A stretch of 64,000 nt of DNA from positions 124,001 through 188,000 of the forward strand of contig NZ_LMWH01000004.1 in assembly GCF_001507435.1 (NCBI RefSeq), in the 5' to 3' direction. A program made the position numbers and the translations under genes. The stretch's first letter is position 1. Each line of letters opens with the position of its first letter. Source of the stretch: Streptomyces sp. NRRL F-5122 (GTDB lineage: Bacteria; Actinomycetota; Actinomycetes; Streptomycetales; Streptomycetaceae). Positions 52,301 to 61,798 of this stretch are shown here, in pieces. The notes under the pieces were generated by a model. The model saw only the letters and a list, made by a program, of their open reading frames with translations. It ran no database searches and was not told the origin of the DNA.

Positions 52301-53919
52301 ATGGATGGCAACGGCAAACAGACCGAGTCCACCGTGATGGTGGTCGACGACGTGCACGCCAGCCGCTACGCGCTGGGTGCGGTGCTCCGCCGGGCGGGAC
52401 ACAGCGTGGTGCCCGTCGCCAGCGGCGGCGAGGCACTGACCGAACTCGATCTGCGGCTGCGCCGGGGCACCCTGCCCGACGTCGCCCTCGTCGACGTGGG
52501 CCTGCCGGACATGAGCGGCTTCGAACTGTGCCGCAGGCTCAAGTCCTCGCCCACCACCGCCGCACTCCCGGTCGTGCACTTCTCGGCCGTATCCGCCGGG
52601 CCCGGATTCCGCTGCCGTGGGCTGGACTCCGGCGGCGAGGCGTATCTGTCGGTGCCGGCCGAACCCGAGGAGATCCAGGCCGTCGTACGCGCCGCCGTGC
52701 GCGGAGCACGGATGAGGACCGGGGCGGAGGCACTGGCGCGGCGGCTGACGCTGCTGTCCGAGACGATCGTCTGTGTGCAGGCGGCGCGCTGCATGACGGA
52801 ACTGGTACGGGCCGCAGCCGAGGGCGCCGCCCGGCTCACCGGCTCGCCCGCGTGGTCTTCGTGCTCGGTGAGGAGGGGGAGCTGTACCGGGGACTGTCCC
52901 GCTCCCGCGCCCGCACCTCGCTGCCGGACTCCGAGGCCCATGAGACGGTCGCCCGGCTGATCCGCGGTCTGTTCGGCGCGCACACGGGCGCGCACGGCAC
53001 GGTGGTGCCCTATCCACTGTGGCCTGCGGGGTTTCTGCGGCCCGGCAAGGCCGAGGACGCGCGTGTGGTGGTCGCGCGAAGCCGGGAGTGCAAGCCCGCC
53101 GTCTGCGTCGCCGTGCCCGCACACGGCCCGACGGACGAGGGCGACCGGCTGGTCACCCGGCTCGCCCGGGCCACCGCCCTCGCCGCGGAGACGCTGCTCA
53201 TGTACCAGGTGGAGCGCCATGTGGCGCTCACTCTGCAGCACAGCTTCCTGCCCCAGGAGGCGCCCGAGGTCCAGGGTGCCGAGACGGTCGTCCGCTATGT
53301 GCCCGCCTCGCGGCAGACGGAGATCGGCGGGGACTTCTACGCGGCGCTGACCACCTCGCAGGGGGTGCTCGCGGCGGTGGGCGACATCGCGGGGCACTCG
53401 CTGGACGCCGCCACCGTCATGGTGGAGATCCGGCACGCGTTGCGCGCCTACTGCGTCGAGAACCCGGATCCGCGGATCCTGGCCGGGCGCCTCGACCGGC
53501 TGCTGCAGCACTTCCATCCGGACGTCACCGCCACGGTCTGCCTGGCCCTGGTCGAACCGGCCGACGGGCGCATGCGGATCGCCAACGCGGGCCACATTCC
53601 ACCCCTGGTCGTGCACGAGGACGGCACGGCGGAGTACGTATGCGCCGAAGGGCCGTTGCTCGGACTCGGGCTGGACCGGCCGCCGCCGACCGAGGCGGTG
53701 CTGGGTCCCGCGGACCGCCTGCTCATGGTCACCGACGGGCTCATCGAGACCCGTGGCACCGATCTCGCCGTGTCGATGGAACACCTGCGCTCGGCCGCCG
53801 CCGGGGCTCCGCCCGGTGCGGCCACACTGTGCGACACACTGCTGCGCTGCTTCGGTCGGGACCGCGAGGACGACATCGCACTCCTCGCGCTGCGGCTGGG
53901 CGGCACGGAGCTAGGGTGA
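52301..53919 (+). pseudogene. response regulator-GAF-PP2C (SpoIIE-like) phosphatase with a one-base frameshift
   Basis: One gene by domain content, split by a frame change. From the ATG at 52301 the frame gives a receiver domain (VMVVDDVHASRYALG, phospho-acceptor Asp in VALVDVGLPDMSG) and helices leading to a GAF-like domain, then loses sense near 52845. The -1 frame resumes with VVFVLGEEGELYRGLS and continues through a SpoIIE/PP2C domain (EIGGDFYAALT, GDIAGHSLDAATV, REDDIALLAL) to 53919. One extra C in the TCGCCCGCG stretch would join them. It may be a sequencing error, a real inactivation or, less likely, programmed frameshifting. Intact relatives control anti-sigma/anti-anti-sigma cascades. 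Confidence 0.8.
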
Positions 53920-53946
53920 GGGTGCCCGCCGTAGAACAGGAGCGTC

Positions 53947-54297
53947 ATGCCGCAGATCACCGTCGACTACTCCGCAACACTGGAGGACTCCTTCGACCGG
54001 CGCGGGTTCGCGCCGGCGCTGCACGCCGAGGTGGTCGAGATCGCGGCCGCGCGGATCGAGGCGTGCAAGACCCAGTTCCGCCGCACCGAGGACACCACGG
54101 TCGGCGCCGACCTCGAGGGCCACGCGGTTGTGCACGTCACCCTGGGGCTGCTGGCCGGACGCAGCGACGACACCAGGGTGCGGCTCACCGAGGCGACACT
54201 TGAGCTGCTGCGGCAGCATGTGAAGCCGGCCGAAGGACTCGCCCTGCACCTCTCCGCCGAGGTGCGGGATCTCGACCCGTCGTACCGCAAGTCCTAG
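53947..54297 (+). CDS. 5-carboxymethyl-2-hydroxymuconate delta-isomerase-like protein (tautomerase family)
   Basis: A 116-aa protein matching the CHMI (HpcD/HpaF small subunit) family in the tautomerase superfamily. Pro2, exposed as the N-terminus after Met removal, is the catalytic base in this family (MPQITVDYS), and DRRGFAPALHAEV, KTQFRR and HVTLGLLAGR follow the usual pattern. In homoprotocatechuate degradation the enzyme isomerises CHM, but no other pathway gene is nearby, so the true substrate is open. Its start is 27 nt after the phosphatase gene. Confidence 0.8.
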   Translation: MPQITVDYSATLEDSFDRRGFAPALHAEVVEIAAARIEACKTQFRRTEDTTVGADLEGHAVVHVTLGLLAGRSDDTRVRLTEATLELLRQHVKPAEGLALHLSAEVRDLDPSYRKS

Positions 54298-54322
54298 AGC
54301 TGACGGGCCGTCGACGCGTCCG

Positions 54323-55012
54323 TCAGGACGCCAGGGAGATCAGCCGGGCGGCCAGATCGCCGAAGGGTCCGTCGCCCGGCTCGTCCCGCAGCACCCGCCG
54401 CAGCAGCGTCGCCATCTCGTCGTCGTGGACGGCGCTCACCGCCGACAGCGCGGCGAAGTCGTGCACGAGCTGGACCTCCAGCTCGCGGCGGGGGATCCGG
54501 CGCCCGTCCAACCAGATCAGTGCCGTCGACTCGACGAGCGAGATCCACGAGCGGATCACCAACTCCAGGCGCGCCGGCGGCTCCGTGATGCCCAGGTGCG
54601 CGAGGATCTGGACATACGCGGCCTGACGCACCGAGTCGATGAGCGCGTTCGTCCGCGACGAGCCGACCGCGGGCCCGCCGCGCATCAACGCCGAGAAACC
54701 GGGGCCGTGTTCGTCGACGAAGTCGAAGAACCGGTGCATCACGCGCAGCAGCCGGGCGCCCAGCGGCCCCTCCTGCGGCTCCACGAAGCGGCCCGCCAGA
54801 TCCTCCGAGGCGCGCGTCAACGCGGCTTCGTAGAGGCTCAGTTTGCCGGGGAAGTAGTGATAGACCAGCGGCCTCGAGATGCCGGCGGCCGACGCTATCT
54901 CGTCGATCGAGACCTCGTCGGGGGAGCGCCGGCTGAACAGTTCGAGCGCGATGCCGATCAACTGCTGCCGCCGTTCCTCGACTCCCATTCTGCGGCGTAC
55001 CCCGGTTGTCAT
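54323..55012 (-). CDS. TetR family transcriptional regulator
   Basis: A 229-aa TetR protein: HTH VSIDEIASAAGISRPLVYHYFPGK at about residues 35-58, then a ligand domain of about 160 residues of a type common in Streptomyces. It is convergent with the isomerase-like gene and alone on its strand. No adjacent transporter or enzyme gene indicates a target. Confidence 0.85.
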   Translation of the reverse strand: MTTGVRRRMGVEERRQQLIGIALELFSRRSPDEVSIDEIASAAGISRPLVYHYFPGKLSLYEAALTRASEDLAGRFVEPQEGPLGARLLRVMHRFFDFVDEHGPGFSALMRGGPAVGSSRTNALIDSVRQAAYVQILAHLGITEPPARLELVIRSWISLVESTALIWLDGRRIPRRELEVQLVHDFAALSAVSAVHDDEMATLLRRVLRDEPGDGPFGDLAARLISLAS

Positions 55013-55179
55013 GCGAACACCTTACCGATCGGATCCGGTCCCGAACGGGTCCCGGTGACCATGGAGGTTCACATATTCAGCACGATCTACTCACCGAATG
55101 CCCATGATTCGGGTGTCAACGGCCCGCGCCGCACCGCGGTCGGCCCCCGAGACACCACCGAGCGGCCGGCAGCCCGCGC

Positions 55180-57141
55180 TCAGCGCAGACCGCTGATCGT
55201 CCTGCCGTCCTCGAGAGTCCCCTTCAACCCGGCCTGCGCACCCTGCGCCGCCCGCACCGCCAGCAGGTTTCCGTCCGCCGAACCCGTCACCCCGCCGGTC
55301 GCCCGGATCGACCCGGTGTCCGAGCTCCCCGCGGCGAGGAGGTACCAGCGACCTTCCGCGGATTTCCACAACACCCCCGCCAGCACATGGGGATCCTTCG
55401 TGCCGCACGCGGTGACGCCCTCGGCCTTGGCCGCGACCGCCCCGTACCGACCGCCAGGCGTCTGGAACTGAGCCAGCACCCGCGGCCCGTCCCCCCGCCA
55501 GGTGTCGGCCCGTGTGCACACCCAGGCGGCCGACCCGGACCCGTCCGGCAGCGTCTGCTGCGCGAACTCCCAGGCGTTGACGGACCGGACGCCCTGTGAC
55601 CGCACGGCCGCCAGCGAGCAGGCGAACGGGGACCAGGTCCGCAGGGCCTCCGCCTTCGAGGCCTCGCCCGGTGCGCCGGGCCGTCCCACGGTCAGATGCG
55701 CCGGGGTCAGCTCCCCGAGGTCGGTCAGCAGCCGGGTGCCCGAACCTTCCGTGAGCTGGAGCACGTTCCACGACGAGCACGAGCCGGTCCCCTCGGCCGG
55801 ACCGGCCAGCGGCGCGGTCACGCCGTCCTGGAGGCCCAGGTCCACCGCCTCGGCGGACGGTTCGAGCAGGTCCCGCTCAGCGGCTTCGGTCACCCAGGGC
55901 GCGGTCAGATAGCGGACGTTGCCGTCGGCGCGGCCCAGGACGACCGCCTCCGCCTCGGCGCCGGTGGCCGCGTCGACCCGTGCGAAGTCGAGTGCGGCTC
56001 CGTCCGTGCCGCCGGCCGGCTCGGCATAGCGGGCGATACGCAGACCGTCGTAGAAGATCACCACGCGTGCCGCGTCGACGCGCCCGGCGTAGAGCAGTTG
56101 CGGTGGCCCGGCCGGAGCACCCGAAGGGGTGCCGGGGGTGGCGGAGACCTGGACCGACCCACCGGGTCGCGACCAGACGGCGAGGGCGCGCCGGAGCAGC
56201 GCGGTGTCCCCGGTGAGGCCACCGCGCGCCGGCCACACGGAGAAGTCGGTGCGCGCCGAGGTCCGCCAGGCGGTGGGCGGCACCTTGGTGAGCTTGGCCG
56301 GGTCCAGTGCGGCCCGGGCCGCGGGGTTCTGCGCATCCCCCGGGGCGGCCGCACCGTCCGGGCCCCAGCCGCCGCTGGGCAGGGCGAGCAGCACGCCGCA
56401 CACCACGGCGGCGCCCGCTGCGGCGAGCGCGGCCTTGGTGTGCTGCCGGCGCCGCATCAGATCGGTCGGCCGGGCCTGCAGTGAGCACGGGTCGAACTCG
56501 GGGGACCCCAGCAGCGCGTCCTGCCTGGGCACGCGCGAGGCCTCGCGCAGGGCGGCCGTCGGGCGGGTGACACCCGCGGCGGACAGCACCTTGCGCACGT
56601 CGTCCTCGGGCAGCCGCTCCAGGCCGCGCAGCACATAGGCGGCGCGGGCCGGCCCGGGCAGGGCGGACAGCTGCTGGTCCAGGGCGAGTTCCTCGGCGCC
56701 GCCCGAGCGTGGGAACAGCTTCAGGCCCCACACCTGGGGAAACAGGGGTGGCAGTTGCGAGCGCCTGGGCCAGGCCGTGCGCTTCGGCGGGCGGCCCGCC
56801 TGCAGAGCCGTACGCAGTACCTGGAGACGCAGCAAGGAGTACCCGGGGTCCTCCTTCCCGCCGTCGGTTCCTCCCGCGGCCTGAGCCGGGATCACGGAGG
56901 CGGAGGCGCGTCTGCGGGGCAGCGCACGCTGGACGAGGGCGTGTGCGGTCAGCACCCGCCGCGTACGGCCGAGACCGGGTGGCAGCACCAGATAGGCGAG
57001 GCGGACGAGCCGGGGGTAGTGCTCGACGAGTGCGGCCTCGGCCTGCTCGACGTCGACGACCGGTCCGGAGCCGGGAGTTGATCGCGGGGCGACTTCCTGT
57101 GACTGCACGTCCGGCAAACGAGCGAGACGGTGGTTGGTCAC
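55180..57141 (-). CDS. membrane protein with a degenerate sigma-70-like N-terminus and large external domain
   Basis: A 653-aa protein with an odd layout. The N-terminus resembles ECF region 2 (AALVEHYPRLVRLAYLVLP, with the core less conserved), and about 120 residues later a region-4-like segment follows (LSALPGPARAAYVLRGLERL, then PEDDVRKVLSAAGV). A single membrane helix near residue 240 (AALAAAGAAVVCGVLLALP) leads to about 380 external residues rich in small residues with several cysteines. I cannot name the external domain. The GTG at 57141 is the likeliest start but has a weak ribosome site. It may be a membrane-tethered regulator derived from a sigma factor. Confidence 0.6.
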   Translation of the reverse strand: MTNHRLARLPDVQSQEVAPRSTPGSGPVVDVEQAEAALVEHYPRLVRLAYLVLPPGLGRTRRVLTAHALVQRALPRRRASASVIPAQAAGGTDGGKEDPGYSLLRLQVLRTALQAGRPPKRTAWPRRSQLPPLFPQVWGLKLFPRSGGAEELALDQQLSALPGPARAAYVLRGLERLPEDDVRKVLSAAGVTRPTAALREASRVPRQDALLGSPEFDPCSLQARPTDLMRRRQHTKAALAAAGAAVVCGVLLALPSGGWGPDGAAAPGDAQNPAARAALDPAKLTKVPPTAWRTSARTDFSVWPARGGLTGDTALLRRALAVWSRPGGSVQVSATPGTPSGAPAGPPQLLYAGRVDAARVVIFYDGLRIARYAEPAGGTDGAALDFARVDAATGAEAEAVVLGRADGNVRYLTAPWVTEAAERDLLEPSAEAVDLGLQDGVTAPLAGPAEGTGSCSSWNVLQLTEGSGTRLLTDLGELTPAHLTVGRPGAPGEASKAEALRTWSPFACSLAAVRSQGVRSVNAWEFAQQTLPDGSGSAAWVCTRADTWRGDGPRVLAQFQTPGGRYGAVAAKAEGVTACGTKDPHVLAGVLWKSAEGRWYLLAAGSSDTGSIRATGGVTGSADGNLLAVRAAQGAQAGLKGTLEDGRTISGLR

Positions 57142-57236
57142 CTGGACGGTTGGCCGGCCCGGTTCCCGGGCGACCCTGGGCACAGGGCGCCCGCGGACGT
57201 TTCGGACCGGGCCGTCCGAGCGGGCCGGACGGACGC

Positions 57237-57764
57237 TCAGGCTCCCGGTTCGACCAGCATGCGGGCGTAGTTCGCCATCGAGCGCTGGTAGCGCGGCAGA
57301 TGGGGTGCGAGCGCGCCGAGCACCAGGGACAGGCCCTCGCGGTCGCGGCCCAGGCTGGACAGGCACAGGGCCAGGCAGCCGCGCACGGCGTCGTCCAGTT
57401 CGTCGGAGGGGGCGTCGAGTTCGGGGGTGAGCAGGGTGACACCCTCCTCGGCCTGTCCGGTGTTCCGCAGCGAACTGGCCAACTGGATCTTCGTGCGGCG
57501 CCCGCGGTAACCGTCGAGGCCGCGGGCGAGCGCCTCCCGGTACAGCGGCACCGCCTTGTCCGAGTGACCCGTCGAGTCCCAGGCGCAGGCCCTTTCGAAG
57601 AACCCGAGCGGGCTGTCCTCGGGCAGTTCGGCGACGAGGGCGTCGATCACGGCGCGGAAGTCCGCGGCGCTCTCGGGCGATCCGCCGCCGGGTGCCGTCC
57701 TGGTGTGCTCCTCGAAGGCCGCCCAGGCGGCGGCCACGCGCTGTTCCCAGTCCTGCGTGCTCAT
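57237..57764 (-). CDS. tetratricopeptide repeat protein
   Basis: A 175-aa soluble helical protein with TPR-like units (PLGFFERACAWDSTGHSDKA, VPLYREALARGLDGYRGRR, KIQLASSLRNTGQAEEGVTL and AVRGCLALCLSSLGRDREGL). The ATG at 57764 has AAGGGGG at a good distance. It lies 95 nt upstream of the sigma-like membrane protein gene on the same strand and may be in the same unit. A protein-protein adaptor role is likely; the partner is unknown. Confidence 0.75.
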   Translation of the reverse strand: MSTQDWEQRVAAAWAAFEEHTRTAPGGGSPESAADFRAVIDALVAELPEDSPLGFFERACAWDSTGHSDKAVPLYREALARGLDGYRGRRTKIQLASSLRNTGQAEEGVTLLTPELDAPSDELDDAVRGCLALCLSSLGRDREGLSLVLGALAPHLPRYQRSMANYARMLVEPGA

Positions 57765-57917
57765 GATCCCCCTTGCTCCGGTGTTCAGGCCGCCCACCCT
57801 CGCACAACTGTGCCGGTTGGGGCACCGGATTCGGGGCCGCCACGAACGGGCCCGGTTCGGCGGCTCTCCGGGCGGCCGTACCGCCGCCGGGCAGGTCGCC
57901 GTCCGGGCGGTGGGCCG

Positions 57918-59063
57918 TCAATGACGGAACCGAGCGTTGAGCCGGGCCGCCTGGCGCGTCAGATGGTCGCGCTCGGCGAGGTTCGCCGCCTTGCGGGCCG
58001 CCTCGGCGTACAGACGCGCGGCCGTACCGAGGTCGCCGTCGCGTTCGTGGAGGTACGCCGCCACCGCGCAGTGGCGGGGGAGCGAGTCGTCCAGCCCGGC
58101 GAGCGCCGCAAGTCCGGCGCGCGGTCCGTCGGCCTCGCCCACGGCCACCGCGCGGTTGAGGCGGACGACCGGGCTGTCGGTCAGCCGCGCGAGCTCGTCG
58201 TACCACTCGACGATCTGCACCCAGTCGGTCTCCCCGGCGGTGGGCGCGTCGGCGTGGAGTGCGGCAATGGCCGCCTGGGCCTGGAACTCGCCGAGCCGGT
58301 CGCGGGCGAGGGCCCCCTGCAGGATCCCGACACCCTCGGCGATCGCCTCGGTGTCCCACCGGGCGCGGTCCTGCTCGGCGAGCGGCACCAGGCTGCCGTC
58401 GGGTGCGGTCCGGGCAGCGCGCCGGGCGTGGTGCAGGAGCATGAGGGCCAGCAGCCCGGCCACCTCGGGGTGGTCGATCACGGCCGCGAGCTGCCGGGTG
58501 AGCCGGATGGCCTCGGCGGCCAGGTCGACGTCGCCGGAGTAGCCCTCGTTGAAGACCAGATAGAGGACGCGCAGCACGGTGGCGACGTCCCCGGGCTGGT
58601 CGAACCGCACGCCGGAGACGGTGCGCTTGGCCCGGCTGATGCGCTGGGCCATGGTCGCCTCCGGCACCAGATAGGCCTCGGCGATCTGACGGGTGCTCAG
58701 CCCGCCCACGGCGCGCAGCGTGAGCGCGACCGCGGACGACGGCGTGAGCGACGGGTGGGCGCACAGGAAGTAGAGCCGGAGCGTGTCGTCCGCCGTCGGG
58801 GCCGGACCGGGCGTCGGCTCCTTGTCGACGGCCTCCTCGCGCCGGCGGCGCGCCGCGTCCGCCCGGGTCGCGTCCAGGAACCGGCGCCAGGCCACGGTCA
58901 CCAGCCAGCCCTTCGGGTCCCGCGGTGGCCGCTCCGGCCACACGCGGACCGCCTCCACCAGTGCGTCCTGCACGGCGTCCTCGGCCGCCGCGAAGTCGGC
59001 TCCGCGGCGGACGAGGACGGAGAGCACGCTCGGTGTGAGGCTCCGGAGCAGGGCCTCGTCCAT
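57918..59063 (-). CDS. ECF42-type RNA polymerase sigma factor with C-terminal SnoaL/DUF6596-type extension
   Basis: A 381-aa sigma factor. Region 2 (AEDAVQDALVEAVRVWP and DPKGWLVTVAWRRFLD) and region 4 (LRAVGGLSTRQIAEAYLVPE, MAQRISRAKRT) are followed by the long helical extension (FNEGYSGDVDLAAEAIRL) characteristic of ECF42 members, which lack an anti-sigma factor. The upstream YCII gene ends at 59072, so translation may be coupled at a GTGA overlap if the GTG at 59075 is used; the ATG at 59063 with GGAG is my choice. Confidence 0.88.
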   Translation of the reverse strand: MDEALLRSLTPSVLSVLVRRGADFAAAEDAVQDALVEAVRVWPERPPRDPKGWLVTVAWRRFLDATRADAARRRREEAVDKEPTPGPAPTADDTLRLYFLCAHPSLTPSSAVALTLRAVGGLSTRQIAEAYLVPEATMAQRISRAKRTVSGVRFDQPGDVATVLRVLYLVFNEGYSGDVDLAAEAIRLTRQLAAVIDHPEVAGLLALMLLHHARRAARTAPDGSLVPLAEQDRARWDTEAIAEGVGILQGALARDRLGEFQAQAAIAALHADAPTAGETDWVQIVEWYDELARLTDSPVVRLNRAVAVGEADGPRAGLAALAGLDDSLPRHCAVAAYLHERDGDLGTAARLYAEAARKAANLAERDHLTRQAARLNARFRH

Positions 59064-59071
59064 GGGGGAGG

Positions 59072-59479
59072 TCACTCCGTGATGGTGGGCGGGGCGCTCA
59101 GGAACGGGCGCACCTCGAGCCACTCGTGGATCGGCTTCCCGCCCGCCCCGGGAGCGGCCGACAGCTCCCCGGCCAGGTCGACGGCGCGCTCGTAGCTGTC
59201 GACGTCGATCACCATCCAGCCGGCGATGAGGTCCTTGGTCTCGGCGAACGGGCCGTCGGTGACCGGAGGGCGGCCCTCCCCGTCGTAGCGGACCCACCTC
59301 CCCTCGGGGGCGAGCGCCTGACCGTCGACGAACTCGCCGGTCTTCTCCAGCCGGGCCGCGAAGTCCTGCATGTACTGGATGTGCGCCGAGATCTCCTCCG
59401 GCGTCCACTGGTCCATGGGTACGTCGTTGACCGCCGCCGGTGCTCCGCGGTAGTGCTTCAGCAGCAAGTACTTGGCCAT
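59072..59479 (-). CDS. YCII-related (DGPF domain) protein, ECF42 partner
   Basis: A 135-aa YCII/DGPF-domain protein (MAKYLLLKHYRGAPAAVND, then GEFVDGQALAPEGRWV, TDGPFAETKDLIAGWMVIDV and PGAGGKPIHEWLEVRPF). AGGAG precedes the ATG at 59479. YCII proteins are the usual genomic partners of ECF42 sigma factors and may supply the signal in place of an anti-sigma factor, but the mechanism is not established. Immediately followed by the sigma gene. Confidence 0.87.
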   Translation of the reverse strand: MAKYLLLKHYRGAPAAVNDVPMDQWTPEEISAHIQYMQDFAARLEKTGEFVDGQALAPEGRWVRYDGEGRPPVTDGPFAETKDLIAGWMVIDVDSYERAVDLAGELSAAPGAGGKPIHEWLEVRPFLSAPPTITE

Positions 59480-59770
59480 CGTGATTCTCCTCGGTGCTGG
59501 TGCGACCCATTGTGGTCACGTTCACTGCGGGGACGGAGCCGCTCACGTGTTCTCGACATCGCCGACGGATTGTTTTTGGGAGATCTTCCGGACGGGGCCC
59601 GGGCCCCGTCCCGGACGTCGTGCCGGAGCCGTCCCCGCACGGCCGGATCGTGCGTGATCCGGAAGGGACCGCCGGTGCCATTGAGCACGGGCCGCGCCGC
59701 AGCCGTAGGGAAGGGCAGGGCCCTTGCGGGGGCTCCCGGCGGCATGGGCCCCGAGGAGCGGAGGAAACAC
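59480..59770. other. divergent region between the YCII gene and a lipoprotein gene
   Basis: About 290 nt with both promoters. A TTGTTTTTGGGAG stretch near 59570 is A+T-rich for this genome and may be part of a promoter. No hairpin or extra gene is convincing. Confidence 0.4.
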
Positions 59771-60193
59771 ATGAGATGGACGCGCGAGATGCTGACGGCC
59801 GGTGCGGCCGCCGCCCTGCTGACGCTGACCGGGTGCGCGGGGTCGGGAGGGTCGGACGACGCCCAGGAGAGGATCCCGGTGACCGCGACCGGCAGCCTGG
59901 AGGACCTGGCAGCGGACGTGAAGTGCAAGCCGGACATCCAGACGGACGCGGACGAGATCCGGCAGGCCATCTGCAACAACTCCGACGGCAAGTTCGTGCT
60001 CGCCACCTTCGCCACCGACCGGGGGCAGCGTGACTGGATCAACGACGCCAAGGACTACGGCGGCTTCTATCTGGTGGGCCGCAAGTGGGTCGCGGTGGGC
60101 GACGACGGCGTGGTCAAGGCGTTGCGCGGCACGCTGGGCGGCGATGTGGAGATCGGCACGGACCACCACGCCCACGCGGGGCACGGCGGCTGA
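59771..60193 (+). CDS. small lipoprotein, unknown function
   Basis: A 140-aa lipoprotein: signal peptide with lipobox LTLTGC (Cys near residue 21), then a globular domain with two cysteines (VKCKPDIQTDADEIRQAICNN) that may form a disulfide, a GGFYLVGRKWVAV core and a His-rich C-terminus (DHHAHAGHGG) that could bind metal. GAGG lies just before the ATG at 59771. The family is widespread in Streptomyces but unnamed. It is convergent with the DUF1996 gene. Confidence 0.75.
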   Translation: MRWTREMLTAGAAAALLTLTGCAGSGGSDDAQERIPVTATGSLEDLAADVKCKPDIQTDADEIRQAICNNSDGKFVLATFATDRGQRDWINDAKDYGGFYLVGRKWVAVGDDGVVKALRGTLGGDVEIGTDHHAHAGHGG

Positions 60194-60215
60194 GCCGCGT
60201 GGGGGCGGACATGCC

Positions 60216-60251
60216 GAAGGCCGGTGGCGGGATCTCCCGCCACCGGCCTTC
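60216..60251. terminator. bidirectional terminator, lipoprotein and DUF1996 genes
   Basis: A perfect 17-bp stem (GAAGGCCGGTGGCGGGA and its complement) with a 2-nt apparent loop between convergent stop codons, the strongest terminator in the window. Confidence 0.85.
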
Positions 60252-60268
60252 TTCAGTCGATCACCGGG

Positions 60269-61798
60269 TCACTGACACTGCTGACCGCGGTTGACGCAGT
60301 TGGTGATCTTGTTCGCCAGGCCGCCGGTCGTGACACTGATGAAGTCGTCGTGATCGGTGGCCGGCTTGTGGAGCTGCTCGGGGAAGCCGTCCACCGCATA
60401 GGCGTTCTTCACCACGCCGTTCTGCAGGGTCGGCGGCGTGATCTTGTACACCAGACGCATCGTCAGCTGCGGGATCGCCTTGAAGCCGTTCTGGCAGTTG
60501 CCGCGCGCGTCGGCGAAGGCCACATGCGTGCGGTGGTTGGCACTGTCGATGTTCTGGCCGTCCCAGCAGCTCTGGAACGCGAACGTGCGGACCACGTTGC
60601 TGCCCCGCGGGCAGATCGGGTACTGCGTCGTCAGCTGGACCTTGTTCTCGAAGCCGGTGCAGCTCCAGTGCGCGTTGGCGTTCGCCAGTCCGTTGGTCGT
60701 GGTCTTGGCGTCACCGGTGATGATGCGAAGGAACTGCGGCATCGCGACGACCTTGCCGGTCGGGCTGCCGACGTACTTGATCTGCGCCTGCACCGGCGTC
60801 AGGATCCGGCCGACGTTGCCTTCCTTGCCGCCGCCGTCCGCGTCCTGGTCGAAGTCCTGCGAGCCGTCCTGAACACGGACGACCGGCCAGTAGTAGGACG
60901 ACAGGTCGTTCTTGTTCTGGCAGCTGGTCCCGCCCTGCAGGAACGTGTCGTTGCTGGCGAACGCGTTGACCTTCTGGTTGCCGACGTAGTCGTGCAGGTG
61001 GTGCGCGCCGTTGGCCACGCCGGGCGCCACGATCACGTTGTCGGTGTTGTGGTTCTTGTTGGCGTTCACGCCGCACCGAGTGGTGAACGTGCCCGTCGAG
61101 GCGTTGCGGCTCCTCTGGGGCTTCGCCTGGACGTTCCGCCGCACCTTCGTGATGTCGACGAAGTCGGCCGCGACGGGACCGTTGCCGGCCTGGCCGCCGT
61201 TGCCCTGCTGCTGGCCGCCGTTGTTGTTCTGCTGCTGACCGCCGTTCTGCTGCTGGCCACCGGTGTTCTGCTGCTGACCACCGTTCTGCTGTTGGCCCGT
61301 GTTGTCCTGGCCGGCGTTGGTGTTGGCCTGATTGGCGGTGGCTCCGGTGCAGCCGGCCAGACCGTCCAGGCTGTCGGGCGCGCTGGCGCCGACCCGGTTG
61401 ATCTCCAGCTGGATGCGGTCGATGATCACCTGTCGCCGCTCCTTGAGCGGCTGGAGGATCGAGTTCTGGACGAAGCTCGCGTCCCTCGACTGCGCGTCGC
61501 GCGTGGTCGCCAGACGCTGGTAGGCGTCCGTGATCTGGCGGTCGAGGTTGGCCAGTTCGCCGTCGACCTCGGTACGGGCCTGGTTCGGCACGTTGGTGAG
61601 TTGCTGCCCCACGTCCGGGCAGGTGATGGTGGCCACCTGCGCCGTGGCGGCCTTGGTGGTGTTCTGTCCGTTCGTCTCGTGTGCCGAGGCGTAGTAGTTC
61701 GCCCAGATCAGCCCGCCCCCACCGAGCGCTAGGGCAGCCGAGGCGGCTATGGCCTTGGTGGCCAGCGGCGTACGGCGTTTTCTTGTGTTGCGTCCCAT
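60269..61798 (-). CDS. secreted DUF1996 protein with a Gln/Gly/Asn-rich linker
   Basis: A 509-aa exported protein. A basic start and hydrophobic segment (residues 12-38) form a signal peptide or anchor, followed by a helical region (residues 55-140) rich in [15 protein letters not shown] and [16 protein letters not shown] segments. A low-complexity linker of GGQQQN-type repeats (about 160-210) precedes a C-terminal DUF1996 domain (about 215-505) with [15 protein letters not shown] and [18 protein letters not shown] and paired cysteines. DUF1996 proteins are found in fungi and actinobacteria, and some are thought to be secreted sugar- or cell-wall-related. Function is unknown. Confidence 0.83.
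   Translation of the reverse strand: MGRNTRKRRTPLATKAIAASAALALGGGGLIWANYYASAHETNGQNTTKAATAQVATITCPDVGQQLTNVPNQARTEVDGELANLDRQITDAYQRLATTRDAQSRDASFVQNSILQPLKERRQVIIDRIQLEINRVGASAPDSLDGLAGCTGATANQANTNAGQDNTGQQQNGGQQQNTGGQQQNGGQQQNNNGGQQQGNGGQAGNGPVAADFVDITKVRRNVQAKPQRSRNASTGTFTTRCGVNANKNHNTDNVIVAPGVANGAHHLHDYVGNQKVNAFASNDTFLQGGTSCQNKNDLSSYYWPVVRVQDGSQDFDQDADGGGKEGNVGRILTPVQAQIKYVGSPTGKVVAMPQFLRIITGDAKTTTNGLANANAHWSCTGFENKVQLTTQYPICPRGSNVVRTFAFQSCWDGQNIDSANHRTHVAFADARGNCQNGFKAIPQLTMRLVYKITPPTLQNGVVKNAYAVDGFPEQLHKPATDHDDFISVTTGGLANKITNCVNRGQQCQ
61196..61325 (-). repeat. 18-nt periodic GGQQQN-coding minisatellite
   Basis: Within the DUF1996 gene, near-identical units of 18-21 nt such as TTCTGCTGCTGACCACCG (plus-strand text) recur about six times and encode the Gly-Gln-Gln-Gln-Asn linker. 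Copy number probably varies between strains. Confidence 0.75.

Noticed and set aside
49560..52436. A 958-codon minus-strand frame antisense to the pullulanase gene
   Set aside because: Shadow frame with biased Val/Arg/Gly composition and no recognisable domain.
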